DNA of 64,000 nt from Streptacidiphilus albus JL83 (GTDB lineage Bacteria; Actinomycetota; Actinomycetes; Streptomycetales; Streptomycetaceae), in the NCBI RefSeq assembly GCF_000744705.1, contig NZ_JQML01000001.1, positions 3,978,017 through 4,042,016 on the forward strand, given 5' to 3'. Positions 35,951-51,122 of this stretch are shown piece after piece (position 1 is the first letter of the stretch; the number at the start of each line of letters is the position of its first letter). A program made the translations under genes and the position numbers. The notes under the pieces are model-generated. The model saw only the letters and a program-made list of their open reading frames with translations, was not told the DNA's origin and did no database searches.

Positions 35951-36253
35951 CCACGGCTGCGACGCGCAGATGTCACGCCTCAAGTGCGGCTGACACCTGT
36001 AGTTGACACAAAACGACGGTAGTCGTCACCAAGATCGGCAAGGTGCATCTCGCACAGCGCTGTTGGCCTCATCGGGTGCATGGATGAGGCACCGAAATAC
36101 CGCACACCCTCCCCCCGAGCACCGCCCCGAACCCTCCTCAAAAATCAACCATTGATCACGTCGGTGGATTCGGGCTCAGTCCAGGCTGACAGAGAGGGGC
36201 CAGCGTTCACCCAGTTCAGCTCTTCTCTCTCGTGGAACCGCACGCTGTGGAGC
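35951..36253. other. Intergenic, no gene seen
   Basis: About 300 bases between the methyltransferase gene and the insertion element. Translations are short and there is no start signal. It is moderately AT-richer than the genes, and I see no hairpin strong enough to call as the operon's terminator. Confidence 0.45.
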
Positions 36254-36259
36254 CACACC

Positions 36260-36286
36260 TGTTGAGCGACGTTCGTTGTGGTGATG
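36260..36286 (+). repeat. Left terminal inverted repeat of the 3.45-kb transposon
   Basis: 27 bases beginning TGTTGAGCGACG, identical in inverted orientation to 39687-39713 and flanked outside by the CACACC duplication. Confidence 0.92.
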
Positions 36287-36322
36287 ACGGCGTCATTGGT
36301 TTTGGTGCTGGGCAGCGACGGG

Positions 36323-36355
36323 AAGGGCCGGTCCGACGGAGTCGGACCGGCCCTT
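36323..36355 (-). terminator. Terminator inside the left end of the transposon
   Basis: AAGGGCCGGTCCGAC pairs perfectly over 15 bp with GTCGGACCGGCCCTT around a GGA loop. On the minus strand it lies 24 bases past the stop of the ATPase gene, so it ends the transposition operon before the element border. Confidence 0.7.
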
Positions 36356-36379
36356 GTGTTCATGTCGCCGCGGTGATGC

Positions 36380-37192
36380 TCACTCTGTCGTGACTTCGGC
36401 GACAGCGGCGCGTGCTGACGCCTCGTCGACGATGGTCTTGTTCTGGACGAAGACGTCGAGCAGGGCCTGGACGGCAAGATTGTTGACCGCGCGGGGCAGT
36501 CCGCGCCCGGTGGTGTGGATCAGTTGGACGGCGTCATCGGAGAACAGCGGGTCGGACCGGCCGGCCAGGGCGAGGTGGTGTTTGAGGTAGCTGCCGGTCT
36601 CCTCGCCGGTCATCGGGGGCATCGCGAACCGCAGCGCGATCCGCTGGTCCAGCGCGGCCATGGTGCCCATCTTGATTCTCCTGCGCAGGGTGGGCTGGCC
36701 GATCAGCAGGCAGGCGAACGGCGACGCGGAGTCCATGTCCTGGTTGGTGAGCATCCGCACCGACTCCAACTGGTCGTGGCTCAGCAGGTGGGCCTCGTCG
36801 AGCACCAGGACGGGGACGCGGCCGCGCTCGGCGCGTTCGGTGGCCAGCGCGTCGGCGGCCTGCGGGATCAGCGCGGCAGTATGCGGGTGCGGGCTGCCGC
36901 CCAGCGCGGAGACGATCGCGCGGTGGATCCCGCGCGAGCCCACGGCGGGGTTGCCCAGGTAGATGACCTGATGGCGGACCGGGTCCAGAGCTGCCAGGGC
37001 GGCGCGGACAGCGACGGTCTTGCCCGCGCCGACCTCCCCGGTGACCACCCCGATCGCGCGCTCCGCGACCGCCCAGCTGATCCGGGCCACCGCCTCAGCA
37101 TGCGCGCCGTGACGGTGCAGAGCCCCAGGGGCCAGGCTCTTGCCGAACGGCATCTTGGTGAAGCCGAAGTACTGCTGCAGGCGCTCGATCAC
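36380..37192 (-). CDS. ExeA/TniB-like AAA ATPase of the transposon
   Basis: 270 residues. It starts with the family hallmark YFGFTKMPFGK and has Walker A GVVTGEVGAGKTVAVRA, Walker B VPVLVLDEAHLLS and sensor region ACLLIGQPTLRRR. These ATPases select targets and recruit the DDE enzyme, as in IS21 (IstB) and Tn7-like (TnsC) systems. Its start overlaps the stop of the small gene upstream. Confidence 0.88.
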   Translation of the reverse strand: MIERLQQYFGFTKMPFGKSLAPGALHRHGAHAEAVARISWAVAERAIGVVTGEVGAGKTVAVRAALAALDPVRHQVIYLGNPAVGSRGIHRAIVSALGGSPHPHTAALIPQAADALATERAERGRVPVLVLDEAHLLSHDQLESVRMLTNQDMDSASPFACLLIGQPTLRRRIKMGTMAALDQRIALRFAMPPMTGEETGSYLKHHLALAGRSDPLFSDDAVQLIHTTGRGLPRAVNNLAVQALLDVFVQNKTIVDEASARAAVAEVTTE

Positions 37193-37384
37193 CGCGTCAC
37201 CTGCGCGTTCGCGGCCCGCTGCAGGGCGTCGGCCCGGTCGAACAGGGCGAAGGCCAGACGCGCGGCGGTGAACACGGCCTGGTCGGCCAACTCGGTGTCA
37301 CGGAGCTTCGCGCGCTGGCAGACACGGTCGGCCAGGTCCAGCGCCCGAGTCGACAGCTCCCAGGCCCGGTCCAGTGCTTGCAGG

Positions 37385-37395
<11 letters not shown>
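37189..37395 (-). CDS. 68-residue helical transposon protein
   Basis: All-helical and Ala/Leu-rich (VDLQALDRAWELSTRALDLA, QAVFTAARLAFALFDRADAL). It overlaps the transposase gene upstream and the ATPase gene downstream, so it is part of the same operon. It may bridge or regulate the two proteins. The function is unknown. Confidence 0.6.
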
Positions 37396-38839
<1,444 letters not shown>

Positions 38840-38908
38840 GCCGGGCCGGCGACCGAAGGCGGCCGCCAGTCCCGGCCCACCACCCTCGCCCGCCCCACCG
38901 GCCCCGCA

Positions 38909-39517
38909 TCAGGGGCGACTCGCGTTGATCGACGATCTTGGCCAGCCCGGTGCCAGCAGCCGCCCGCCCGACAACGCCGACGCCACCTGCCACGGCGACA
39001 AGGCGACCATCTCCGGCCACCTGGCGGTGACCGCGCCCGCCGCAGCAAGCACCGCCGCGACCCCGTCCGCGAACAGCGCGCCCCTCGGATCGGGCAGCAC
39101 CGGATCCGAAGGCGCGACCTGCACCAACAGCACTGTGAACACCTCACGCACCACCCCGGCCCGGCCGGCGAACCGGCGCAACCAGCCCCGCACCGTCTGA
39201 TCGGGAAGCCCCAGCCCGGCCGCGATCACCCGATGCCCGCTCCCAGCCGCCCGCGCCACCAGCGCCGCCCCGATCACCACCGCCGCGTCAGCACGCCGAA
39301 GCAGCACCGTGACCGGCAGCAACACATGCGTAGCCCCGCACTGCGGGCAGCGCGACCGACGCGGCCTCAACTCCAGCCGCAGCCCCCGCAGATCCCGCAC
39401 CGACCGCCGCCCGGACCAACCCCACGGACGCAGCCCCGCACCGCACCCCGGACACGCGATCCGGCCCGCCGACAACCGCATCTCGACCCGAACCGGCGAT
39501 ACCTCTACCGTGACCAC
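38909..39517 (-). CDS. DUF6431-type zinc-finger/HTH transposon protein
   Basis: 202 residues. Two CxxC pairs (IACPGCGAGL and SRCPQCGATH) would hold a zinc ion, and a helix-turn-helix follows (HRVIAAGLGLPDQTVRGWLR). This matches the DUF6431 proteins that precede ExeA/DDE pairs in actinobacterial elements. It probably binds element ends or regulates the operon. It lies first in the operon, 70 bases before the transposase. Confidence 0.8.
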   Translation of the reverse strand: MVTVEVSPVRVEMRLSAGRIACPGCGAGLRPWGWSGRRSVRDLRGLRLELRPRRSRCPQCGATHVLLPVTVLLRRADAAVVIGAALVARAAGSGHRVIAAGLGLPDQTVRGWLRRFAGRAGVVREVFTVLLVQVAPSDPVLPDPRGALFADGVAAVLAAAGAVTARWPEMVALSPWQVASALSGGRLLAPGWPRSSINASRP

Positions 39518-39535
39518 AGCGCCTCCGAGCGCGAT

Positions 39536-39581
39536 GCGGCCCTCCCGGACTACTCGGCCAAGAGATCACCGGGAGGGCCGC
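39536..39581. terminator. Hairpin inside the right end of the transposon
   Basis: GCGGCCCTCCCGG pairs perfectly over 13 bp with CCGGGAGGGCCGC around a 20-base loop. It lies just upstream of the DUF6431 start and may insulate the element from incoming transcription or regulate the operon's leader. Confidence 0.45.
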
Positions 39582-39686
39582 GCCCATGTTCAACCATGAG
39601 CACGCTGTCGCCGCACACGACGAAGGGCAACCCCCCCGGGCTGCCCTCTCCCACATCACCACGACCCTGACGCGAACCCGCTCACC

Positions 39687-39713
39687 CATCACCACAACGA
39701 ACGTCGCTCAACA
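39687..39713 (-). repeat. Right terminal inverted repeat of the 3.45-kb transposon
   Basis: Exact inverted copy of 36260-36286, ending in CTCAACA and followed by the CACACC duplication. Confidence 0.92.
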
Positions 39714-41049
39714 CACACCCAGTGGCGGCACCAGCACTGGAGGGCTCATCACAGAGGGAGGCTAAGCGGTCTTGGCGATTTGTAGTGCGTTTTGGGTAGG
39801 TGGCTTGATGGGAGGGGCTGCCGTGGTGATGAAGACGTTGCGTGTGGAGTTGTCGGCAGTGCAGGAAGCCGAGCTTCGAGGGCGGTTGGGGGCGCGGGAT
39901 CTGGGCGTGAATGAGCGGATGAGGCTGGAGTGTGTGCGGCTGTCGGCGCAGGGCCGGACGGTGCCGCAGATCGCGTCGATCGTCGTCAGGCATGTGGTCA
40001 CCGTGCGCAGGGCGCTGCACCGGTTCATCGGTGGTGGGTTCGCGGCCCTGGCGGATGTGCCGCGTCCGGGCCGGCCGCCGTGCTGGGCACGGGAGGACCT
40101 GGATGCGCTGGAGGCGATGCTGGACGAGGCGGCGGTCGCGGGGCGGACCTGGACTCTGCCTGGGTTGGCGGGGTGGTTGCGGCGCGAGCGCGGGGTGGAC
40201 CTTGACTCCTCGTGGCTGTCGGTGCTGCTGCACCGGGACGGCTTCCGCTGGAAGCGCACCCGCGACAGTCTTCGGCATCTGGCTGATCCCGTCCGCCAGC
40301 GGGCCGCCCGGGCCGAGCTGGAGAACTTACGGAGGGAGGCCGACGCGGGTACGCGCGATCTGGTCTTTCTCGACGAGTCGGGGTTCGCGCCGACCATGCC
40401 CACCGGCTATACATGGTCGCGGGTCGGGCAACGCGCGGTGGTGCCGCGCGAGGACACCCGCGACCGGCGGGTCAACGTGCTGGGTGCCCTGATCGTGGGC
40501 ACCGCTCCCGACCTGCTGTGGGAGTGCACCCCGGGGAAGATCGACGCAGGGGTGCTGTTGGAGTTCGTCTGCTCCCGGCTGGTCGGTCTGCCCGGCGGGG
40601 CAGCCGCTTTGGACCTGGCCGCCGACGGCGCCCCGGTGCCCGTGTGGCGGCGGCCCAGGCCGTGCACGGTGGTACTGGACAATGCCTCGGCGCACGTGGC
40701 CAAGGCATTCAAAGGCCGTCGCGCTCAGCTGATGCGGACTGGAGTGGATCTGTTCTACCTGCCGCCCCGCAGTCCCGAGCTCAACGACATCGAACGCGTC
40801 TGGCGCTCGGCCAAGTACGAGGACTACCCCGACCGGGCCCACACCGGCATCGACGCCATCGAAGCCGCCGTCGACCGGGCGCTGATCCGTCAACAGGTGC
40901 GTGTCCGAGGGTTACCGACCCACTCCACCCAAGCCGCGTGCTCTGAATCCCTGCCGCCGGGCGTTCTCCAGGTACGTACGGAACAGCCGGGTGGGGGCGC
41001 TGGGTTGGCTGGATCAGGGTCGAACGAACACGCGCCGGCTGTCGGGAGG

Positions 41050-44885
<3,836 letters not shown>

Positions 44886-44889
<4 letters not shown>

Positions 44890-45770
44890 GCCAGGCCGGC
44901 CGCGATCGCCTGCCCGCACAGCGCATCGGTCAGGTAGGCGGTCGCGTCGTGCGCGTGCGCACCGTTGTGCACCCGCACCGAGCGCACCGCCTCACCGAAG
45001 GCCGGACGCAGATCCTTCACCAGCGCGACCACATCGCCCTCGTCCGCGATGTTCGTCCACACCAGCTCCCCGCCACCGGGCCACACCCCGCGCAGCACAC
45101 CGCCCCTGCCCCCACCCGGCCAGCGCGAGGGCGCGGGATCCAGCCGGTGCAGGACCAGGTTCGCTATCCCCAGCGGGGAACCGAGGGTCACCAGCGCCCG
45201 CACGCCGTGCCCGGGCAGCGCGCACAGCGCCTCGTAGGCGACCACCGAACCCAGGGAGTGCGCCACCACCACCCGGGTGTCCGCGCCGATCGCCCCCAGC
45301 ACCCGCGCCCGGGCCCGGGCACGGACATGGGGGTCCAGCAGGTAGCGGCGGACCTGCTTCAGGTCGAAGACCATCGCCCGCAGCGCCACCCCCGCGAAGA
45401 ACCGCGACCCCGACAGCGCCCGCAACGCCGCCTGCACCGACCCCGGCACCGCGACCAGCGTGTCCGCCTCCGGCGCCACCACCGCCGGATCACTCCCGGC
45501 CGCCGCACGCCACCACGCCAGCAGCAGCTCCTCCTCGAAGCCCGCCGCGACATCGGCAGCCGTGTAGCGCGGATCCCCGACCGCCAGCAGCTCGCCCGCC
45601 GGGCGGAACACGTCCCCGTAGAACGCCACCGCCACATCCGGCTCAGCCGTGGCACCACTAGCGCCGGCGCGGCGCAGCCCGTCCACCAGCGCGGGCCGCC
45701 ACTCCTTCAGCAACGTGGCCTCCCCGGACAACTGCTGGCCGACCCCGTGCACCGCCACCACACGCGCCAC
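44886..45770 (-). CDS. Lipase-like alpha/beta hydrolase paired with the caspase gene
   Basis: 294 residues from GTG 45770 (VARVVAVHGVGQQ). The oxyanion region is VVAVHGVGQQ, the nucleophile is the Ser of VVVAHSLGSVVAYEAL, the acid is probably Asp in NIADEGDVVALV, and the His is in VHNGAHAHDATAYL. No signal peptide is seen, so it acts inside the cell. It is the upstream partner of the caspase-NTPase-WD40 gene and coupled to it by a GTGA overlap. Phospholipase-like hydrolases are common effectors or proteolysis targets in such conflict operons. That role here is inferred. Confidence 0.8.
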
Positions 45771-46034
45771 AGCGCACCACCCCCGGTCTGCTCGCCCTGG
45801 AAGCAGGGTAGGAGCAACCCGCCACCAGCGCGGTGAAAACCGACAACCCACATGCCCCGCCGCGAATCGCACAGCACATCCCAACCCGCTCGCCCCGCCC
45901 CCTTGCCGGACTGCATCACCTCGACAGCCTCGCCTGGCAGGCCGCCCAGCCAAAACGCACTACAAATCGCCAAGACGGCTTAGAGCTTGCCAAACATTGC
46001 AGACGTAGGCCCGAGCGCTGTATAGAGTGATCGC

Positions 46035-46394
46035 ATGGGGGAAAATAGGACTCACATACTTGATGTGCCAGTGGAGGGCGGCGGCCGCCTCCTCGTCGAG
46101 GTGTCGGATGAGGATCTTCCTGACGGCCTCGATCTTGCGGCGGCCCCGCCTGGCGAAGTGGTAGCCCGAGCAGGCGCATCGTTGGAAAGCTCGCTTGGGC
46201 ATCTCACGCCCGCACTCACGTCTCTGAGCACCAAGCTGCGGGCACTCAGACCTGACTCTGTCACCATCGAGTTCGGGATCGCGCTCAGTGCCGAGGTCGG
46301 AGTCGTCGTGGCCAAGGGCAGCAGCGAGGTGCACTTCGCAGTAACGCTCTCCTGGCAAGCTGCTTCGGACCCCCCAGGGATTGACGCGTCGTGA
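46035..46394 (+). CDS. Trypsin-co-occurring domain protein (CU044_2847 type)
   Basis: 119 residues. The pattern ILDVPVEGGGRLLVEV, then a helix (LGHLTPALTSLSTKLRALRP) and VTIEFGIALSAEVGVVVAKG with a final beta strand matches the small trypco1/CU044_2847 proteins. These sit next to trypsin-like proteases and NTPases in actinobacterial conflict loci and are thought to be adaptors or death-domain-like modules. Its stop overlaps the GTG of the protease gene, so the pair is translated together. Confidence 0.82.
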   Translation: MGENRTHILDVPVEGGGRLLVEVSDEDLPDGLDLAAAPPGEVVARAGASLESSLGHLTPALTSLSTKLRALRPDSVTIEFGIALSAEVGVVVAKGSSEVHFAVTLSWQAASDPPGIDAS

Positions 46395-47911
46395 CGAACC
46401 CGAACGCTTCCATCCTCCGGATCTTGACACTCTCGGGCACGGTCGTCGGGGTCGGAGCGCTGATTGGCGAGCGAGAGGTGGTCACCTGCGCACACGTGAT
46501 CAACGCAGCGCTCGAACGCGATCCCCGAGACCAGGACGTCCCGGCCGACATCATCGAGCTCTCCTTTCCCTTGATCGCAAACGCGATGCGGCGGCAGGCA
46601 CGCATCATTCGGTGGTTTCCGCCGACGCCAAGTGGGGTCGCAGGCGACGACCTTGCCGTATTGCAGCTCATTGACGCGTTACCGCGGGGTGCGGCGCCAG
46701 TCAGCATCGACCCAACCGCACCCAGTTCGGGCCGCGTCGTCGATGTCTTTGGCTACCCCGGTGTCCCTCCAAGGCCAGACGGGGCCTGGGTCGCGGCTGT
46801 GGTGCGAGGCTTGGTCGGCGGCGGCAGGCTCCAACTCGACGGCGGCGAGGGGTCAGCGCTACGGGTGCAGCCCGGCTTCAGCGGCAGCCCGGTCATTGAC
46901 CGGGCGAGCGGTGGCTTCATCGGCCTGCTTGTGGCGGCGCCGCAGGGCCGTTCAGGCGATAGAGACAGCTATGCCATCTCTGCCAGCCGCATCAGGACTC
47001 TGTTGACGACCGGATCGGGTTCCCCCATTCGGGTTCGTGTGCCGGTCTCCGCCACCCTTGTGGGCCACACTGATGCTGTTATCTCGGTGGCATTCAGCGG
47101 CGACGGCACGACGCTCGCCACCGGCGGTGCGGACGGCACGGTCCGGCTATGGGACACCGGCACTGGTGCTGCCGTCGACACCTTCAGCGACCATAGCTCC
47201 GCAGTGAGCTCCGTGGCTTTCCTCCTGGACGGTGGATTGCTCGCGAGCGGCTGCGCGGACGGATCCGTCCAACTATGGAATCTTGTTATCTGCGCCGGTT
47301 ACACGGTGACTGCCGACAGCGACGCGTGGTCGAGATCGTTCATCCCCGGCGAGGATGGCACCGCCAGTATCTCCACATTCCAAGGCAGCACTGCTGGTGT
47401 GTGGTCAGTGGCATTTAGCCCTAACGGTACGACCTTTGCCATCGGGCTCCGAGACGGGAGTGTCCTGGTACGGGATATCGCCATCGACTCCAGCCTTGTC
47501 CTCGCCGACCAGACCGACGAGGCGTTGTCGGTGGCGTTTAGCCCTGACGGCAAAACTGTCGCGCTCTGTGGCCGGGACGGTATCCCCCGGATGAGACATA
47601 TTTCCGTCGACAACACCGGTGCCAGCGACAGTTCGGCCTGCCTATGGGCAGCCTCGGCTGCTGCCCTTGGTGGGAGCGTCGCAGTTTTCACCAGGAGTGT
47701 GAACTCAGTGGCATTCAGTCCAGATGGCAAGGTCCTCGCCAGCGGCGGAGCCGATGGAACCGTGCGGTTGTGGAACATGACTACCGGCGGTCTGACCGAT
47801 ACATTCACGGACCACGCCAGCGCGATAAACACCCTGGCATTCAGCCCTGATGGCACGATCCTGGCCAGCGGCAGCGACGACAACACTGTCCGGCTACGGA
47901 GCCTTTGGTAA
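46391..47911 (+). CDS. Trypsin-like serine protease fused to WD40 repeats
   Basis: 506 residues. The protease domain (1-210) has H35 (VVTCAHVINAA), D87 (GDDLAVLQL) and S164 (QPGFSGSPVID). No signal peptide or membrane span is visible, so it is cytoplasmic, unlike secreted trypsins. From about residue 220 there are five to six WD40-like repeats (GHTDAVISVAFSGDGTTLAT, then GGADGTVRLWDTGTG; VNSVAFSPDGKVLASGGADG). The first and last are canonical and the middle ones degenerate. No NTPase domain lies between, so this is a minimal sensor-protease arrangement. With the coupled trypco1 protein it probably forms a proteolytic immunity or cell-death module. Confidence 0.88.
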   Translation: MTNPNASILRILTLSGTVVGVGALIGEREVVTCAHVINAALERDPRDQDVPADIIELSFPLIANAMRRQARIIRWFPPTPSGVAGDDLAVLQLIDALPRGAAPVSIDPTAPSSGRVVDVFGYPGVPPRPDGAWVAAVVRGLVGGGRLQLDGGEGSALRVQPGFSGSPVIDRASGGFIGLLVAAPQGRSGDRDSYAISASRIRTLLTTGSGSPIRVRVPVSATLVGHTDAVISVAFSGDGTTLATGGADGTVRLWDTGTGAAVDTFSDHSSAVSSVAFLLDGGLLASGCADGSVQLWNLVICAGYTVTADSDAWSRSFIPGEDGTASISTFQGSTAGVWSVAFSPNGTTFAIGLRDGSVLVRDIAIDSSLVLADQTDEALSVAFSPDGKTVALCGRDGIPRMRHISVDNTGASDSSACLWAASAAALGGSVAVFTRSVNSVAFSPDGKVLASGGADGTVRLWNMTTGGLTDTFTDHASAINTLAFSPDGTILASGSDDNTVRLRSLW

Positions 47912-48065
47912 GCCGCCAATTTTTTGTCCGATCGATACTCAGAGCGTTGTGGTGAACCGCTCTGCTGATCGATGACCTGCGGTTTTCTCTTCTCGGTGGT
48001 GTGTGAGCGGTGCCTGTCGGGCAGTCAGCTGACGTCTGGTCGGTTCGGTGGTGGAGGTGTCGTTC

Positions 48066-48722
48066 GTGCCGTCGGTGATCGCGTTGCTGGAGCGTCGTGA
48101 GGCGCGGGCTCGGGAAGAGCTTGATGCCTGGCAGGAGTTGCTGCGCGAGGCCCAGGAGCAGGTGAACCTCCACCGGGAGCGGGTGGAGTGCGCGCGGATC
48201 GGCCGGGAGGAGGTCCTGCGGGCGCTGGCGGAGGAGGTCGAGGTGGCGATGTTGCCGCTGCCGAGCGCGGTGACCGCGCCCGTTCCTGTGCCGGAGCCGG
48301 AGGCACCGGTGTCCTCGCCGTCATCGGAGTCGGTGACGGCGGCGGTTGACGTGCGGGAGCCGGCGGTGCCTGCGGCGTCGTCGGTTCTGCGGGGGGACTA
48401 CGATCCGCGTCCGCCGGTGTGGCGGCCGGGGCTGGGGGTGGAGGTGCTGGCCGGGGTCTACCGGCAGGTCTTCGATGTGGTCGCGGCTGCGGGTGCTCCG
48501 GTGGCGGTCAAGGCGTTGACCCTCGCGCTGGGGCGGGACGCGGAGCGGTTGAACGAGATCGAGAAGGTCCGTCACCGTGCGTATGCGCTGCAGGCGCGGG
48601 GCTGGCTGGCTCGGGTGCCGGGCGGGTTGTTCATCCCCGCGCAGGGCCTGGTGCCGCCAGCCGGTGCGGGCGGAACTCGGGCCAGTGCGGGCGCTGGCCG
48701 GCCATCCGCCGCACGAGGGTGA
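48066..48722 (+). pseudogene. Coiled-coil/winged-helix protein, 3' end replaced by IS5
   Basis: GTG 48066 has GGAGG eight bases upstream. The N-terminus (VIALLERREARAREELDAWQ, then ELLREAQEQVNLHRERVECA) is a coiled coil. A Pro/Val/Glu-rich linker follows, and then a winged-helix region (VYRQVFDVVAAAGAPVAVKA, LNEIEKVRHRAYALQARGWL). This resembles the intact gene at 5100-5639. After GLFIPAQG the frame runs into IS5 sequence shared with the opposite-strand transposase, so the natural C-terminus is probably lost. Little may be missing. Confidence 0.6.
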
Positions 48723-49371
48723 TCGTGGCGGCCCACCACACCATCTGCACGTGGTGGTCGGGGCGGCGCTCGTGGTCGCGGTTCAGGCGCCGTGAGCGCG
48801 ACAGCCAGCCCAAGGTCCGCTCCACCACCCAGCGGCGCGCCAGCACCTTGAACCCCTTGGTCCCGTCGGTGCGCTTGACCACCACCACCTCCACCCCGTG
48901 CGCGGCGAAGGCGTCGGCCAGTTCCTGGCCCTGGTAGGCGGAGTCCACCCAGACGAGTTCGAGGAGCCGCCCGGGCTCGGCCATGAACGCTTCGAGCAGT
49001 TCGGGGGCGGCCTTGGAGTCGTGAACGTTGGCGGGGGTGACGGTGACCTCCAGCAGCAGTCCGCCGGTGTCGGTGAGGATGTGGCGCTTGCGGCCGTCCC
49101 GGGATTTTCCGCCGTCGTAGCCGCGTGAGGAGGCCGGGCAGGTCTCCGAGCCGTCCACGGACTGGGAGTCGATGATGCCCGCGCTCGGCTCCGGGAGGCG
49201 TCCCTGCCGCTCGCGCTCGGTGCGGCGTAGGCGCTGGTGGAGCTCGCGAATGTAGCCGTGGCGGCGCCAGCGGCGGAAGAAGTCGTAGACCGCCCGCCAC
49301 CCAGGGTAGTCCGCGGGCAGGTTGCGCCACTTGACGCCGTTGTCGACCAGGTACCGTACCGCGTCGACCAG
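48631..49371 (-). pseudogene. IS5-family transposase, 3' part (interrupted)
   Basis: Codes for most of an IS5-family enzyme: VDNGVKWRNLPADYPGWRAV, then the DDE residues in AGIIDSQSVDGSE, LVWVDSAYQGQELA and RRWVVERTLGWLSRSRR. The 5' part of the gene lies on the other side of the inserted IS4-type element (51123-51273). The two halves share the duplicated GTCGACCA, so removing the insert and one copy would restore MVD-AVRYLV in frame. The left border of the IS5 element itself is somewhere near 48640-48660. Confidence 0.88.
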
Positions 49372-51114
49372 GCAATGCCACGAAGTTAAGGCTTCGGTGG
49401 TGGCGTCAAGGGGGGACGAGACATGGGAGGAGCCTCTGCTATCCAGGGGATCGACCAAGATCTTCCAAAGAGAGCAGAGGCCCAGTGGCCAAGTCTGTCA
49501 CGGGCGGGACCGACGTGTTCGCGCCTGGTCATATCGGTGAGTTGACGCAGGTCATCCCACCCGAGTTGGTGGACGCGGTACTGGACGAGACGGGGGCTCG
49601 CGAGCATCGGCTGCGGAGCCTCCCGTCTCGTGTCGGGGTGTACCTGGTGCTCGCGCTTGGGCTGTTCGAGCATCTGGGCACCGGACTGGTGTGGGGCAAA
49701 CTCACGTCCGGACTGGACGCCCGGACGCCGCATCCCTCTGAGAAGGCGCTTCGTGATCTGCGCCGGCGGGTCGGCGTGGCTCCGCTCAAGCGGCTGTTCG
49801 ACGTCCTGGCCGGCCCGCTGGCCCAGCCGTCCACGCCTGGAGTGCGATACCGCCGATGGCGCACGGTCGCCTTCGACGGATGCGGAAGCCTGAACGTCCC
49901 CGACCACGAGCGCAACCGGTCCTGGCTCGGCCGCACCCAGCGCCGCCACGGCCCAGCGGGCTACCCCCGGCTGATGCTCATGACCCTGTGCGAAACCGGC
50001 ACTCGAGGCCTGATCGCCGCCGTCTTCGGCTCCGCCTCGAAAGGCGAGACCGACTACGCCCACGACCTCGTCGGCCACCTGACCACGGACATGCTCTTGC
50101 TCGCGGACCGCGCCTTCGACAGCAACGAACTGCTCGCTGATATCACGGCTCAGGGAGCGGAGTTCCTGATTCGCGCGACCAGCACCCGGCGACCACCGGT
50201 ACTGGCGCTGCTGCCCGACGGTTCCTATCTCACCCGGATCGGTGGTCTCAGGCTGCGGGTGATCGAAGCCGAGATCCGATCCCGGACTGCCGACAGCGGC
50301 GACTTCGGCGGGACCTACCGCCTGCTGACCACGCTCAAAGACCACCGCACCGATCCAGCCGACCACCTGGTGCGTCTCTACCACGAACGCTGGGAGATCG
50401 AGATCACCTACCTGGCGCTACGTCATACCCTGCTCAAGGGCCGGGTTCTGCGGTCGAAGGACCCGGTGGGCCTCAGCCAGGAGATGTGGGGACTACTCAC
50501 CCTCTATCAGGCCCTGCGCTCGGTGATGGTGACCGCAGTGGAGACGATGCCCGGCTGCGATCCCGACCGGGCCGGCTTCACCGTCGCCCTGGAGGCCGCC
50601 CGCGACACGATCGTCAGCCTCGTCGGGACGACCGCGGCCGCAGGCCCCGGCAGCCGCCCCGACCTGGTCGGATACATCGGCGCTCATGTCCTGCGCGCAC
50701 TGCTTCCCAAACGCCGGATGCGGCTGTCCGCCCGCATCGTCAAGTGCGGAACCTCCCGATACGCCGTCTGGAACCGCGACGGACGCCCACGCGACAGCAC
50801 CCGGATCACTGCTATCGAGATCACCGTGCACCCACCCACCCTGCCAAGCGCGCAGGACTTGAGCCCGACCCTCTCCGGACGCTGGGGCCAGGTCTGCCAA
50901 ATCCTGGCCGCGAACGCCAACCAAGCCATGCACACCCGCGACATCGCACAGCGCCTCGGCCTCGCGACCACAGGACACCGACTCAAGGGCTTCACCGCAC
51001 AACTCTGCTACTGGGCCCGCAACGGCCGGCTCATCCGCACCGCGCCGAACACGTACAAGATCACCCTTCCTGACACCTTGACGCCACCACCGAAGCCTTA
51101 ACTTCGTGGCATTG
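49372..51114. mobile_element. IS4-family element inserted in IS5, with long terminal repeats
   Basis: 39-bp perfect terminal inverted repeats (49374-49412 and 51076-51114; outer end CAATGCCACGAAGTTAAGGC). The bases GTCGACCA flank both sides (49364-49371 and 51115-51122), an 8-bp target duplication inside the IS5 transposase gene. One intact plus-strand transposase gene fills the element, and its stop codon lies inside the right repeat. Confidence 0.92.
49485..51101 (+). CDS. IS4-family transposase
   Basis: 538 residues. The N-terminal domain (IGELTQVIPPELVDAVLDET) and the core match actinobacterial IS4 proteins: first Asp in VAFDGCGSLNVPD, second Asp in MLLLADRAFDSNEL and the YREK-like Glu region LYHERWEIEITYLAL. 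An added C-terminal winged-helix-like segment (CQILAANANQAMHTRDIAQR, then LGLATTGHRLKGF) is present. The gene appears intact. Confidence 0.92.
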   Translation: MAKSVTGGTDVFAPGHIGELTQVIPPELVDAVLDETGAREHRLRSLPSRVGVYLVLALGLFEHLGTGLVWGKLTSGLDARTPHPSEKALRDLRRRVGVAPLKRLFDVLAGPLAQPSTPGVRYRRWRTVAFDGCGSLNVPDHERNRSWLGRTQRRHGPAGYPRLMLMTLCETGTRGLIAAVFGSASKGETDYAHDLVGHLTTDMLLLADRAFDSNELLADITAQGAEFLIRATSTRRPPVLALLPDGSYLTRIGGLRLRVIEAEIRSRTADSGDFGGTYRLLTTLKDHRTDPADHLVRLYHERWEIEITYLALRHTLLKGRVLRSKDPVGLSQEMWGLLTLYQALRSVMVTAVETMPGCDPDRAGFTVALEAARDTIVSLVGTTAAAGPGSRPDLVGYIGAHVLRALLPKRRMRLSARIVKCGTSRYAVWNRDGRPRDSTRITAIEITVHPPTLPSAQDLSPTLSGRWGQVCQILAANANQAMHTRDIAQRLGLATTGHRLKGFTAQLCYWARNGRLIRTAPNTYKITLPDTLTPPPKP

Positions 51115-51122
51115 GTCGACCA

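Noticed and set aside
45707..45973. A minus-strand frame starting MAICSAFW, like the start of the IS630 transposase frame
   Set aside because: The similarity arises because both frames read through the same inverted terminal repeat; it is not a second transposase.
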